A stretch of 64,000 nucleotides of DNA from Eubacteriales bacterium. GTDB lineage: Bacteria; Bacillota; Clostridia; Oscillospirales; Butyricicoccaceae. Of this stretch, positions 53,901-62,807 are shown piece after piece; position 1 is the first letter of the stretch, and each line of letters opens with the position of its first letter. The position numbers and the translations under genes are program-made. The stretch spans positions 124,001 through 188,000 of the forward strand of contig JAUNSG010000002.1 of the NCBI GenBank assembly GCA_030539335.1. The letters run 5' to 3'. The notes under the pieces are model-generated. The model saw nothing but the letters and a program-made list of their open reading frames with translations. It had not been told where the DNA came from and ran no database searches.

Positions 53901-56900
53901 TGCTAACTGTTGCAACCGAGGACTTGCTCGAGGTGTAGGTCAGTGCGCCGTTTCCGCTGGTCTTTGCGCCCAGAGAGAAGGCTGCGTTGCCATATGCCTT
54001 GCTGTACGAAGCGCTGCCCGTTGTGATGGTCTGGGTTGCTGCTGCAACCGTAACTGTAACAGTCTTGGAAGCTTCCTTGTACTGGCTGGTAGCTGCTGCC
54101 TTAACCGTGATCGTAGCCGTGCCCTTGCCCTTCAGGGTTACCTTGCCGGCTGCATCAACTGTTGCAACTGCGGTGTTGCTGGACGCATAGGTCAGCTTGC
54201 CGTTGCCATTGGTCTTTGCGTCCAGAGAGAACGCCGTGGTGCTGTAAGTCTTGCTGTAAGAAGAAGTACCAGAAATGGTCTGGGCTGCTGCTGCAACCGT
54301 AACCGTAACGGTCTTGCTTGCTTCTGCAATCGTATCCGATGCAGCTGCCTTAATGGTGATGGTTGCCGTACCTGCGCCAACTGCTGTTACGTTGCCGTTT
54401 GCATCTACCGTTGCAACACTCTTGTTGCTGGACTCATAGGTCAGTGCAGTCTTTGCGGAAGCGCCCAGAGCGACTGCCTTATCGCCATACGTCATGGAGA
54501 TGGAGTCCTTGCTGACGGTTACGCTCTGATTTTCCTTTGCGGAGGTAAACGATGCAGACATATCCGCATAATTTTCACTCTGAACCACAACAGTGTACGT
54601 GGTAACCGGCAGTAATGCATCCTTCAATGTGATGGTACCATTGGAAATGGTTGCCTTCTCTGCTACCGTGACTGTTTGAGCATTTCTTCCAGAACCAACC
54701 GTGTAAGATACCGAAGCGGTTGCATTCTTGACATCAGTCGGCAGACCACTCACTGCAATCTCCGTAGTGGACTTTTCTGCTGCACTGATCGTTCCCGTAT
54801 AATACGGAGCAACATACTGGTTCATGGAAATCTTATAGGCACCCTCACTGGTGTAGTAAGTAACGCCAGTAATAGTCTCGCCCTGCATGCCCTCGTAATG
54901 CTTCGAGGAAGTCGGGCAATTGTGCACTGCTTCGGTATAGCCTACGCACCAAGCCAGTTCATTGCGCCAGATGTTTTCCATATGACGCATGCCATACAAA
55001 TGTCCTTCCTTGGTCTCTACAACAACTGCATATACCTTGTCAAAGGACAAGCCCGTTTCCTTTGCCTCGTCCGTAAAGAAATCCAACTCATAGTCGCCAT
55101 AAGTCGTAGTGCTCAGGAAATCATATGTAACATCCAGGCTTTGAACCGCAGCGTCATAATGAATTGCACCAAAGGTCAGATTTCCATCCGCATCCTTGGT
55201 TACTTCCTTGTAGTAGGTTGGCTCTTCCGACAGAACATAGTAGGAATAATCCGATGCTTCAAACAGAGCATCCTGACCCTTATAGGTTACCGTGGATGTC
55301 TGTCCACGATTCGTTACCGTAATGTCAACCGAGCTGCTATCCGTAATCTGAGTATAGGAAGCAATATCTGCTCCCGTTACACCCTCTCCCAGCTTGACCG
55401 GGAAGGTAACACCGTTGATGGATGCACCAGTCTCGTCTGGGTGGTACGATCCTGCTACCAAAGAAGCAGTACGAGTTTTGTTGAGAGTTGCCGAAGTAAA
55501 TGCATCTACATCAGCGTTATTCGCTACATTTACATCTGCCTTATAGAAAGCAGCATACGGGATGTTCATCAGAACATAATGATCCTTTGAAGTAAACGAG
55601 GTAGAGATATCCGCATAGTTCTCGCTCTGAACTACAACAGTGTATTCCGTAGTCGGAATTAATGCTGCGTCCTCCAGCGCGATGGTGCCATTGGAAATGG
55701 CTACCTTCTCTGCTACCGTGATCGTCTGAGCAGCTTTTCCAGAACCAACCGTGTAGGATACCGAAGCGGTTGCATTCTCGATATCAGTCGGCAGATCGCT
55801 CACTGCAATCTCCGTAGTGGACTTCTCTGCTGCACTGATCGTTCCCGTATAATACGGAGCAACATACTGGCTCATGGAAATCTTATAAGCACCCTCACTG
55901 GTGTAGTAAGTAACGCCAGTAATGGTCTCGCCCTGCATGTCCTCGTAATGCTTCGAGGAAGTCGGGCAATTGTGCACTGCTTCAGTATAGCCTACGCACC
56001 AAGCCAGTTCATTGCGCCAGATGTTTTCCATATGACGCATGCCATACAAATGTCCTTCCTTGGTCTCTACAACAACTGCATATACCTTGTCAAACGACAA
56101 GCCCGTTTCCTTTGCCTCGTCCGTAAAGAAATCCAACTCATAGTCACCATAGGTCGTAGTGCTCAGGAAATCATACGTAACATCCAGGCTTTGAACCGCA
56201 GCCTCATAATGGATTGCACCAAAGGTCAGATTTTCGTCCGCATCCTTGGTTACTTCCTTGTAGTAAGACGGAGCGTCTGTCATTACATAATAGGAATAGT
56301 CTGGCGCTTCAAACAGAGCATCCTGACCCTTATAGGTTTCCGTGGTTGTCTTTCCACGGTTCGTTACCGTAATCGTAACCGAGCTGTCATCCGTGATAAC
56401 AGTGCCGCCGAGTGCCTGGAGATCCGCTACGGTCACGCCCTCTCCCAGTTTGACCGGGAAGGTAACGCCGTTGATGGATGCACCAGTCTCGTCTGGGTGG
56501 TACGATCCTGCTACCAAGGAAGCAGTACGAGTTTTGCTGAGAGTTGCCGAAGTAAACGCATCTACATCAGCGTTATTCGCTACATTTACATCTGCCTTAT
56601 AGAAAGCAGCATACGGGATGTTCAACATGACATACTGGACTTCCGCAGCAGCATCATCCACTGTGATGCTCTGTACTTCCTCGCTGTCAACAACAGATTC
56701 CTCAGATTCTGCTTCCGCAGCATCTTCCGAACCATCCTCGACGACAATTGCATCCTGCGATTCCGAAGCTTCTGCTACGTCTTCTGCAATCTGCTCTTCA
56801 TCAACCGAGATGATTTGTGTGTCATCTACTTCATCTGCCAGTGCAACTGCAGGGAGCATACCAGTTGCAAGCGAAGCAGAAAGAAGCAATGACAACAGTC

Positions 56901-56916
56901 GTTTTGATTGTTTCAT
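53263..56916 (-). CDS. Large secreted protein with two Tp47-like modules, four BIG2 repeats and FN3-like end
   Basis: Protein of 1217 residues. A signal peptide (1-27, ending VALADE) and acidic linker (28-93) lead to two nearly identical units of ~350 residues (95-446 and 447-794). Each starts YVMLNIPYAAFYKADV and contains D-A-F-T-S-A-T (Thr125 and Thr477), SINGVTFPVKL and GMRHMENIW; each ends in a short Ig-like segment. These resemble parts of Treponema Tp47 (penicillin-binding lipoprotein). Four BIG2 repeats (~797-1125) and a lysine-rich FN3-like domain (~1126-1217) follow. No LPXTG or SLH anchor; the basic C-terminus may bind wall polymers. It shares its signal peptide and last ~210 residues almost exactly with the neighbouring paralogue. 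The D-x-x-T-x-A-T motif and the adjacent apbE suggest flavinylation. Function is not established. Confidence 0.8.
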   Translation of the reverse strand: MKQSKRLLSLLLSASLATGMLPAVALADEVDDTQIISVDEEQIAEDVAEASESQDAIVVEDGSEDAAEAESEESVVDSEEVQSITVDDAAAEVQYVMLNIPYAAFYKADVNVANNADVDAFTSATLSKTRTASLVAGSYHPDETGASINGVTFPVKLGEGVTVADLQALGGTVITDDSSVTITVTNRGKTTTETYKGQDALFEAPDYSYYVMTDAPSYYKEVTKDADENLTFGAIHYEAAVQSLDVTYDFLSTTTYGDYELDFFTDEAKETGLSFDKVYAVVVETKEGHLYGMRHMENIWRNELAWCVGYTEAVHNCPTSSKHYEDMQGETITGVTYYTSEGAYKISMSQYVAPYYTGTISAAEKSTTEIAVSDLPTDIENATASVSYTVGSGKAAQTITVAEKVAISNGTIALEDAALIPTTEYTVVVQSENYADISTSFTSKDHYVLMNIPYAAFYKADVNVANNADVDAFTSATLNKTRTASLVAGSYHPDETGASINGVTFPVKLGEGVTGADIASYTQITDSSSVDITVTNRGQTSTVTYKGQDALFEASDYSYYVLSEEPTYYKEVTKDADGNLTFGAIHYDAAVQSLDVTYDFLSTTTYGDYELDFFTDEAKETGLSFDKVYAVVVETKEGHLYGMRHMENIWRNELAWCVGYTEAVHNCPTSSKHYEGMQGETITGVTYYTSEGAYKISMNQYVAPYYTGTISAAEKSTTEIAVSGLPTDVKNATASVSYTVGSGRNAQTVTVAEKATISNGTITLKDALLPVTTYTVVVQSENYADMSASFTSAKENQSVTVSKDSISMTYGDKAVALGASAKTALTYESSNKSVATVDANGNVTAVGAGTATITIKAAASDTIAEASKTVTVTVAAAAQTISGTSSYSKTYSTTAFSLDAKTNGNGKLTYASSNTAVATVDAAGKVTLKGKGTATITVKAAATSQYKEASKTVTVTVAAATQTITTGSASYSKAYGNAAFSLGAKTSGNGALTYTSSKSSVATVSSAGKVTIKGVGTATITIKAAGTNQYNAASKTVKVTVAKGTSTITAKSYTKAYGAKAFKLGAKNSGNGKLTYTSSNKKVATVSSAGKITIKGVGKATITIKAAGTTKYKAASKKVTITVNPAKTSISNLKNVKGKKMTAKWAKKSSATGYQIYYSTSSSFKTYKKTTSTSASKTISGLTKGKTYYVKVRGYKKVSGKTYYASWSTSKKVKITK

Positions 56917-57241
56917 AAAGCTTTTCCTTTCTATGATTAGCTTTCGCTAATCCAGTGAATTCCTTCGTTCCCGTGCTCGGCGGCAACTCCTTCCCACGAG
57001 AATTGAATTCATTTTAGCGTAATTAGCCGCCGCTTACCACTCCACTTTTGCCGAAATACTCCATTCCGTTCACCATTTTCACAGTTTCAACACAATTTCT
57101 TGAAATGAAAGCAAGATTCCGAAAGTTATCTTTCGCTCCATTTAAATACACAGTAACCCTTTGTGTTTTATGTGTTTTACTTTTTCTTATAAAAGCAAGA
57201 TCGATCAACTTTTTTGTTCATCAATGAGAAACTATGCAAAA
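56917..57241 (-). promoter_or_regulatory. Leader of the first Tp47-like gene
   Basis: No gene supported; a 61-codon minus-strand frame here has no convincing start. On the minus strand the last 100 bases are compact and GC-rich, with possible GGCGGC/GCCGCC and AATTC..CGT/ACG..GAATT pairings. A GATTAGC-GAAA-GCTAATC hairpin sits just before the AAAGGAAAAG ribosome site. A similar terminal hairpin precedes the paralogue at 60548. Confidence 0.45.
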
Positions 57242-57263
57242 GGCTGGGACAAATGTCCCAGCC
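57242..57263 (-). terminator. Terminator of the second Tp47-like gene
   Basis: GGCTGGGACA/TGTCCCAGCC hairpin, nearly identical to the one after the paralogue, followed by TTTT on the minus strand. Confidence 0.75.
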
Positions 57264-57284
57264 TCCGCTGTGTGAAAATCGGTC

Positions 57285-57922
57285 TTACTTTGTAATCTTA
57301 ACCTTTTTCGATGTGCTCCAGGAAGCATAGTAGGTCTTTCCGCTGACCTTCTTGTAACCGCGTACCTTTACGTAGTAGGTCTTGCCCTTGGTCAGGCCGG
57401 AAATCGTCTTAGAAGCCGAAGTAGAGGTCGTCTTCTTGTACGTCTTGAAGGAGCTGCTGGTGGAATAGTAAATCTGATATCCGGTTGCCGAGCTCTTCTT
57501 TGCCCACTTGGCCGTCATCTTCTTACCCTTCACATTCTTCAGGTTGCTGATCGAAGTCTTCGCCGGATTCACGGTGATGGTTACCTTCTTCGAAGCTGCC
57601 TTGTACTTTGTGGTACCAGCTGCCTTGATCGTGATGGTTGCCTTGCCGACTCCCTTGATGGTGATCTTGCCTGCAGAAGAAACCGTTGCAACCTTCTTAT
57701 TGCTCGAGGTGTAAGTCAGCTTGCCATTGCCGCTGTTCTTTGCACCCAGCTTGAACGCCTTTGCGCCGTAAGCCTTGGTGTAGGACTTTGCCGTGATGGT
57801 CGAAGTGCCCTTGGCTACGGTCACCTTGACGGTCTTGGAAGCTGCATTGTACTGATTGGTACCAGCTGCCTTGATCGTGATGGTTGTCGTGCCGATGCCC
57901 TTGATGGTTACCTTGCCGGCAC
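57285..57922 (-). repeat. Near-identical 3' segment of the paralogous surface genes, copy 2
   Basis: Partner of 53263-53900; only a few silent or near-silent differences are visible, for example at the GTAATGGTT/GTGATGGTT-type positions toward its upstream end. Confidence 0.85.
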
Positions 57923-60548
57923 TGCTAACTGTTGCAACCTTCTTATTGCTCGAGGTATAAGACAGGGCCGTCTTGGCCGATGCTCCCAGGGAGAAAGCGG
58001 CATTGCCGTACTTCTTGCTGTACGAAGTCTTGCTCACCGAGATCGTCTGGGATGCGGCGGAAACCGTAACCGTAACGGTCTTGGTTGCTGCCTTGTAATC
58101 ACTCGAGGCCGCGGCAGAAACCGTAATGGTTGCCTTGCCTGCGCCAACTGCTGTTACGTTGCCGTTTGCATCCACCGTTGCAACACTCTTGTCGCTGCTC
58201 GCATAGGTGAGCGCGGTCTTTGCGGAAGCGCCCAGAGCGACTGCCTTATCGCCATATGTCATGGTGTAAGAATCCTTGCTGGTAGTGATCGTCTGTGCCA
58301 CGGCTTCCTTCTTAACCAGACCATTAATGGCATCCGTCAAATGCGTTACCTGCTCATCAACCATCGCCTGCGTCAGAGTGCTCAGCTTGAGCAGTTCCTT
58401 GGACTCGTCCAGTTCTGCCTTCAGGGTTGCCCAGCTTGCTGCCGTGTAGCTCGCTTCGCTCAGGCCCTCCGCCTTGGTAATCAGAGTATCCAGAGCCGAG
58501 GTGTCTACCTTTGTCTCGTCCGATTTCAATCCGACAATCTTGTCCTTCGTTACTTCAAATTTCTCGGTCGTATAATCCTTGTATCCAAGTGCATAGAACG
58601 TAATCGTCCAATAGCCCGTGCCGTCATAACCCTCCGGGAGTTGGCAACGGAGCGAGTCCGTCAGACCGAGCTGGATTCCCATACTCTTGTGCATCCAGTT
58701 GTCCGCCGCAAACTTGGTACCATAGGTGGTAATCGCTTTATCGCTGCTGGAATCCGTACCATAGTACTTCCAAACAACAGCCTGCATGTTTGCACCGAGG
58801 TCACCATATGCACTTCCCGTGAAGTCAACACGCAGGAACTCACCATACGATCCACTTGCATCCTTGACCGTCATCGTCAGATTGCTTGTGTCAACCGTCT
58901 TCAGTGCCTGATCCGCAATTCCGGACTCTGTGCCGGTCTTACGCGCACCAAAGGAGAACGAACCGTCCGCATTCTTGGTGACAAATTTCAGACCATTGGT
59001 ATTTTTGGTGACGTTTGCCGTTGCCGTGTACGCCTTCAGCTGCTGCTCCGAATAGCCGCCTGCCAGCGTTCCGCCGTTCTCAACAACCGCATATTCTTTC
59101 TTGAAGTCTTCTACGTCATCCGTCGAAACCGCTACCGGCACATACTTAATGCCATTCACGGTATACCCCTTCATCGTCGCCGTTGTGCCGTCCGCCTTGG
59201 TGATCGTGCCTCTGGAGAAGCCAATCGTGGAACCGTTCAGAAGGGTAATTTTCTTTCCTTCCGCATCCCAGGATGCCATCGGATAAGCATTTCCGTCCGT
59301 ATCATAGATGGTAACACTCTGCTGGAAGTTACCACGGTGCAGGCCATGATTTGTGGTTGCGCGGGAAACGGCATCAAATGCTCCCTTGTCTGCCTCTCCC
59401 TTTGCATCCAACTCATCCGAGGAGGTCGTGTCACCCTTCGCCTGGATATCCCGCTCCGCAGTATAGTACTCGCTGTACGGTACGGCAGCATACATATACT
59501 GCAGTTCCGAAACCTTTACGCCAACCTCGATGTTATAAACACCTGCGCTCGTATAGTAGGTAACACTCGAAATCGTCTTGCCTACCATATCCTGATAGTG
59601 CTCATAGCTCAGCGTATTGCCATGCTTTTCTGTGGTAGTGTTTCCAACCGACCAAGCCAGCTGCGATGCACTTTTCCACATATTTTCCAGATGGCGCAAA
59701 CCATACGATTTCTCCGCTGTATTCAACGTCGCTCCATACACAACGGTACCCGTCGGGAAATTCAAGTTGCTGAAATTCAGCTGGTAATCTCCGTAATTCG
59801 AATCCGCGGTGAAGGTGTATGTGACATCCGTCAGTGCCTCCGGCTGAATCGTATACTCAGCCTCACCGAAAGACGGCTTACCGTTTACCAGAGTTACTTC
59901 CTTATAGTACTTCGGCGCCTCTGTCAGAGCATAATACGAATAATCTGCTGCTTCAAACAGAGCTTCCTGGCCCGTATACTCGGTCGTTGTAGTTCCCCTC
60001 TTATCCGTTGTAGTAATGGTAACCGAGCTGGCATCCGTGATAACAGTGCCGCCGAGTGTCTTGAGAGCCTCTACGGTCACGCCATCTCCCAGTTTGACTG
60101 GGAAGGTAACACCGTTGATGGATGCACCAGTATTGTCCGGATGATAGGATCCTTTTACCACAGTATCCCTGGTCTTGTTCTTTGTTGCAGAAGAAACGCT
60201 GTCAACAGCAACGTCGTTGTTGTTTACTTCTGCTTCATAGAACTTCTCATACGGGATGTTCATCAGGACATACTGAACATTCTCCGTTTCCTGACCCGAA
60301 ACGTCAACCTCTTCACCAGTGGAATCGTTTTCGGTGTCCGTGTTGTCTGTGCCCGAACCGGCATTCTCTTCGACAACGATGGCATCCTGCGATTCCGAAG
60401 CTTCCGCTACGTCTTCCGCAATCTGCCCTTCATCAATCGAGATGATTTGTGTGTCATCCACTTCATCTGCCAGTGCAACCGCTGGGAGCATACCGGCTGC
60501 AAGCGAAGCAGAAAGAAGCAATGACAACAGTCGTTTTGATTGATTCAT
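57285..60548 (-). CDS. Large secreted Tp47-family protein with FIVAR-like, BIG2 and FN3-like domains
   Basis: Protein of 1087 residues. Signal peptide 1-27, acidic Ser/Thr linker to ~90, then one short module (92-345) like those of the downstream paralogue, with D116-S-V-S-S-A-T122. Residues ~347-670 match Treponema Tp47 closely in order: PYSEYYTAE, FDAVSRATTNHG (D392 to T398), VNGIKYVPVAV, NTNGLKF, YGTKFAADNW and GTGYWTITFYALGYKDY. A FIVAR-like helical segment (~682-748), three BIG2 repeats and an FN3-like domain follow. Tp47 is a penicillin-binding lipoprotein with weak beta-lactamase activity; that role is not implied here. No sorting signal. The final ~210 residues equal those of the paralogue. 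Confidence 0.85.
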   Translation of the reverse strand: MNQSKRLLSLLLSASLAAGMLPAVALADEVDDTQIISIDEGQIAEDVAEASESQDAIVVEENAGSGTDNTDTENDSTGEEVDVSGQETENVQYVLMNIPYEKFYEAEVNNNDVAVDSVSSATKNKTRDTVVKGSYHPDNTGASINGVTFPVKLGDGVTVEALKTLGGTVITDASSVTITTTDKRGTTTTEYTGQEALFEAADYSYYALTEAPKYYKEVTLVNGKPSFGEAEYTIQPEALTDVTYTFTADSNYGDYQLNFSNLNFPTGTVVYGATLNTAEKSYGLRHLENMWKSASQLAWSVGNTTTEKHGNTLSYEHYQDMVGKTISSVTYYTSAGVYNIEVGVKVSELQYMYAAVPYSEYYTAERDIQAKGDTTSSDELDAKGEADKGAFDAVSRATTNHGLHRGNFQQSVTIYDTDGNAYPMASWDAEGKKITLLNGSTIGFSRGTITKADGTTATMKGYTVNGIKYVPVAVSTDDVEDFKKEYAVVENGGTLAGGYSEQQLKAYTATANVTKNTNGLKFVTKNADGSFSFGARKTGTESGIADQALKTVDTSNLTMTVKDASGSYGEFLRVDFTGSAYGDLGANMQAVVWKYYGTDSSSDKAITTYGTKFAADNWMHKSMGIQLGLTDSLRCQLPEGYDGTGYWTITFYALGYKDYTTEKFEVTKDKIVGLKSDETKVDTSALDTLITKAEGLSEASYTAASWATLKAELDESKELLKLSTLTQAMVDEQVTHLTDAINGLVKKEAVAQTITTSKDSYTMTYGDKAVALGASAKTALTYASSDKSVATVDANGNVTAVGAGKATITVSAAASSDYKAATKTVTVTVSAASQTISVSKTSYSKKYGNAAFSLGASAKTALSYTSSNKKVATVSSAGKVTIKGIGTTTITIKAAGTNQYNAASKTVKVTVAKGTSTITAKSYTKAYGAKAFKLGAKNSGNGKLTYTSSNKKVATVSSAGKITIKGVGKATITIKAAGTTKYKAASKKVTITVNPAKTSISNLKNVKGKKMTAKWAKKSSATGYQIYYSTSSSFKTYKKTTSTSASKTISGLTKGKTYYVKVRGYKKVSGKTYYASWSTSKKVKITK

Positions 60549-60851
60549 AAGTTTTTCCTTTCTACGATTAGTTCCGGCTAATCGTCCTGATTTTTTGTTC
60601 TCCTATCTGGCAAATCCGTCAGTACAAGAACTGGGTCTATTGTACTATAATTAACGTATGCTCACTACTCCACAAATTCAAAAATGTTCCATATAGGTCG
60701 AGATTTTTCGCATATATACAAACTTTTTTCACATTTTATACACAATCACATGCGCCAAATCTCTCCAAAATAAATTAGCTTATACTAATCTCACTTTTTT
60801 CGACCCCCATTTTTCTAAAAAAGCTCATCCCCTTTTCGGCAGAAATCAGGC
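60549..60851 (-). promoter_or_regulatory. AT-rich upstream region of the second Tp47-like gene
   Basis: No gene. On the minus strand a block GTGGAGTAGTGAGC followed by TTAATTATAGTACAAT resembles the corresponding block upstream of the paralogue (GTGGAGTGGTAAGC, TAATTACGCTAAAAT) and may be a shared promoter. A CGATTAGC/ACTAATCG hairpin lies before the AAAGGAAAAAC ribosome site. Confidence 0.4.
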
Positions 60852-60890
60852 AAAAAGCAAAAAGTCACCGGTTCGCAAACCGATGACTTT
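60852..60890 (-). terminator. Terminator of the acc-acpP operon
   Basis: AAAGTCATCGGTT/AACCGGTGACTTT arms with a four-base loop, followed by TTGCTTTTT on the minus strand. Confidence 0.85.
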
Positions 60891-60906
60891 CCCTCTTCAA
60901 GATTCC

Positions 60907-61131
60907 TTACTGATGTGCCTCAACATAAGCTACGATATCGCCGATGGTGCTCATTGTCGCTGCCTCTTCATCCGGAATCGAAACACCCGTCTCGTCCTCC
61001 AGATCCATCATCAGCTCGACAACATCCAGCGAATCCGCCTTCAGATCGTCCTTGATGCTTGTCTCCAACGTCATGGACGAAGCATCTGCATCAAACTTCT
61101 CTGCAAGAATTTCACAAATTTTCTCAAACAT
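60907..61131 (-). CDS. acpP: Acyl carrier protein
   Basis: Carries growing fatty acyl chains on phosphopantetheine. 74 residues, acidic, four-helix type, with the attachment motif ADSLDVVELMM in which Ser is modified. ATG at 61131 has AGGAGAC upstream. Last gene of the acetyl-CoA carboxylase operon, 30 bases after accA. Confidence 0.95.
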   Translation of the reverse strand: MFEKICEILAEKFDADASSMTLETSIKDDLKADSLDVVELMMDLEDETGVSIPDEEAATMSTIGDIVAYVEAHQ

Positions 61132-61161
61132 AGTACTTGTCTCCTGTTCGTAAATAGGTTT

Positions 61162-61950
61162 TTATTTTTCTTCAAAAACTCCGTAGGAACGGAATTTTTC
61201 ATACCGCATTTGTGCCAGCTGTTCGCCGGACTGCTGCGACAGCCGCGCCACTGCTCCGGTCAATGTCGTTCGAATACGCCGATATAAAAACGATTCCCTT
61301 CTGGGATCCTCTATGATCCCATCAATCAAGCCAAATCCGAGCATATCCTGCGCTGTAATCTTGAGCGCTTCCGCCGCTTCGATCTCCCGTCCTGCATCCT
61401 TCCACAGAATGCTGGCACAGCCGCGCGGCGAAATCACGGAATAGATCGCATCGGTCAGCATATACACCTCATTGGCCACCGCCAGCGCCAGGGCACCGCC
61501 GGAACCGCCCTCCCCGGTGACAAGCGAAATCACCGGTGTTTTGAGCTGCATGAATTCATATAGGCATCGCGCGATCGCCTCGCCCTGTCCGCGTTCTTCG
61601 GCTCCTACGCCGCAGAATGCGCCCGGTGTATCCACGATACAGACAATCGGCCGTCCGAATTTCTCTGCCTGATGCGCCAGACGAAGCGCTTTTCGATAGC
61701 CCTCCGGATGCGCCATGGCAAAATTCGCCTCGATGTTTTCCTGTGTCGAGTGACCGCGCCGCTGACCCAATACCGTCACGGGGATGTCATCCAGCCGTGC
61801 AATACCGCCGCACAGGGCTTTGTCATCCCCATACAGCCGGTCACCGTGCAGCTCCACAAAGTCCGTAAACACCCCCGCTATGATATCATCCACATTCGGG
61901 CGTTTGGGCGAACGAATCCAGTCCAGCTTTTCCTGCATGGTTCGCTTCAT
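61162..61950 (-). CDS. accA: Acetyl-CoA carboxylase carboxyltransferase subunit alpha
   Basis: Crotonase-fold half of the carboxyltransferase that moves CO2 from biotin to acetyl-CoA. 262 residues, slightly shorter than the ~315 of E. coli at the N-terminus. [59 protein letters not shown] and [18 protein letters not shown] are characteristic. It overlaps the accD stop by four bases, giving a matched pair. Confidence 0.96.
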   Translation of the reverse strand: MKRTMQEKLDWIRSPKRPNVDDIIAGVFTDFVELHGDRLYGDDKALCGGIARLDDIPVTVLGQRRGHSTQENIEANFAMAHPEGYRKALRLAHQAEKFGRPIVCIVDTPGAFCGVGAEERGQGEAIARCLYEFMQLKTPVISLVTGEGGSGGALALAVANEVYMLTDAIYSVISPRGCASILWKDAGREIEAAEALKITAQDMLGFGLIDGIIEDPRRESFLYRRIRTTLTGAVARLSQQSGEQLAQMRYEKFRSYGVFEEK

Positions 61951-62807
61951 CGTGTGCGCCCTCCTTTTTTCTCGTGCAGCTGGAGCAGCCGTTTCAGTTC
62001 CTCTTTCATCCGGCCGCGCGGGACAATTTTGTCACAAAAGCCGTGCTCCAGAAGAAATTCGGAGGATTGAAACGTATCCGGCAGGGTCTCCCCAATGGTT
62101 CCCTCAATGACCCGTCGTCCGGCAAAGCCAACCGTCGCGCCCGGCTCGGCCAGAATAAGATCGCCAAGCATGGCAAAGCTCGCCGTCACGCCGCCCGTGG
62201 TCGGGTCGGTCAATACGGTGATATACAGCAGCCCCGCTTCGGAATGCTTCGCCACTGCACCGCTTACCTTCGCCATCTGCAGCAGGGAAAACATGCCCTC
62301 CTGCATGCGGGCACCGCCGGAGCAGGTGAATAAAACGACCGGTAATCTCCGTTCGGTTGCATATTCAAACAGCCTCGTCAGCTTTTCGCCGACAACGCTC
62401 CCCATCGAGGCCATCATAAAATAGCTGTCCATGACGCCAATGCAGACGGCGCTGCCGCCAATCGTGCAGGTTCCGGTGACAACCGCATCCTCCAGTCCGG
62501 ATTTTTCACGCAGCTTGCCGACCTTCTCCGCATACCCCGGAAAGCTCAGCGGGTCTACGGTGGACAGATTGCCGAACAGCTCGGAAAAGGATTCCTTATC
62601 TGCGGTTAAACGGATGCGCTCCCGGCAGCGGATGCGTCCATGGGTTCCGCATTCCGGACAAACATAGTTGTTTTTTCCATACTTCTGCGCGGTCCATTCC
62701 TTCCCACACACCTTACAGGTGATGGTTGCGTAATCGACCGGCTGTTTCTGTTGTTTTTTTATATATTGTGATGATTTTCTTGTTTTCTCAAACAGATCGA
62801 TAATCAT
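61947..62807 (-). CDS. accD: Acetyl-CoA carboxylase carboxyltransferase subunit beta
   Basis: Partner of AccA with an N-terminal zinc ribbon (CKVCGKEWT and CPECG) followed by the carboxyltransferase core: [57 protein letters not shown] and [11 protein letters not shown]. 286 residues, normal size. It overlaps both accC and accA by four bases, so all are translationally coupled. Confidence 0.96.
   Translation of the reverse strand: MIIDLFEKTRKSSQYIKKQQKQPVDYATITCKVCGKEWTAQKYGKNNYVCPECGTHGRIRCRERIRLTADKESFSELFGNLSTVDPLSFPGYAEKVGKLREKSGLEDAVVTGTCTIGGSAVCIGVMDSYFMMASMGSVVGEKLTRLFEYATERRLPVVLFTCSGGARMQEGMFSLLQMAKVSGAVAKHSEAGLLYITVLTDPTTGGVTASFAMLGDLILAEPGATVGFAGRRVIEGTIGETLPDTFQSSEFLLEHGFCDKIVPRGRMKEELKRLLQLHEKKGGRTR

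Noticed and set aside
53263..54530. Short regular repeats suggestive of a CRISPR array
   Set aside because: The repeats are in frame and encode BIG2 domains of ~83 residues. They are diverged protein repeats, not identical 25-40 base repeats with unique spacers.
57023..57208. 61-codon minus-strand frame upstream of the first Tp47-like gene
   Set aside because: It ends in the leader of the gene, has no convincing ribosome site or family resemblance, and overlaps the putative promoter.
58341..60524. 727-codon plus-strand open frame, with similar ones at 53248-54615 and 55948-56892
   Set aside because: These are antisense to the two large secreted proteins, which have a signal peptide and clear domain structure. 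The repetitive, Thr/Val/Ala-rich coding strands leave the opposite strand open by chance.
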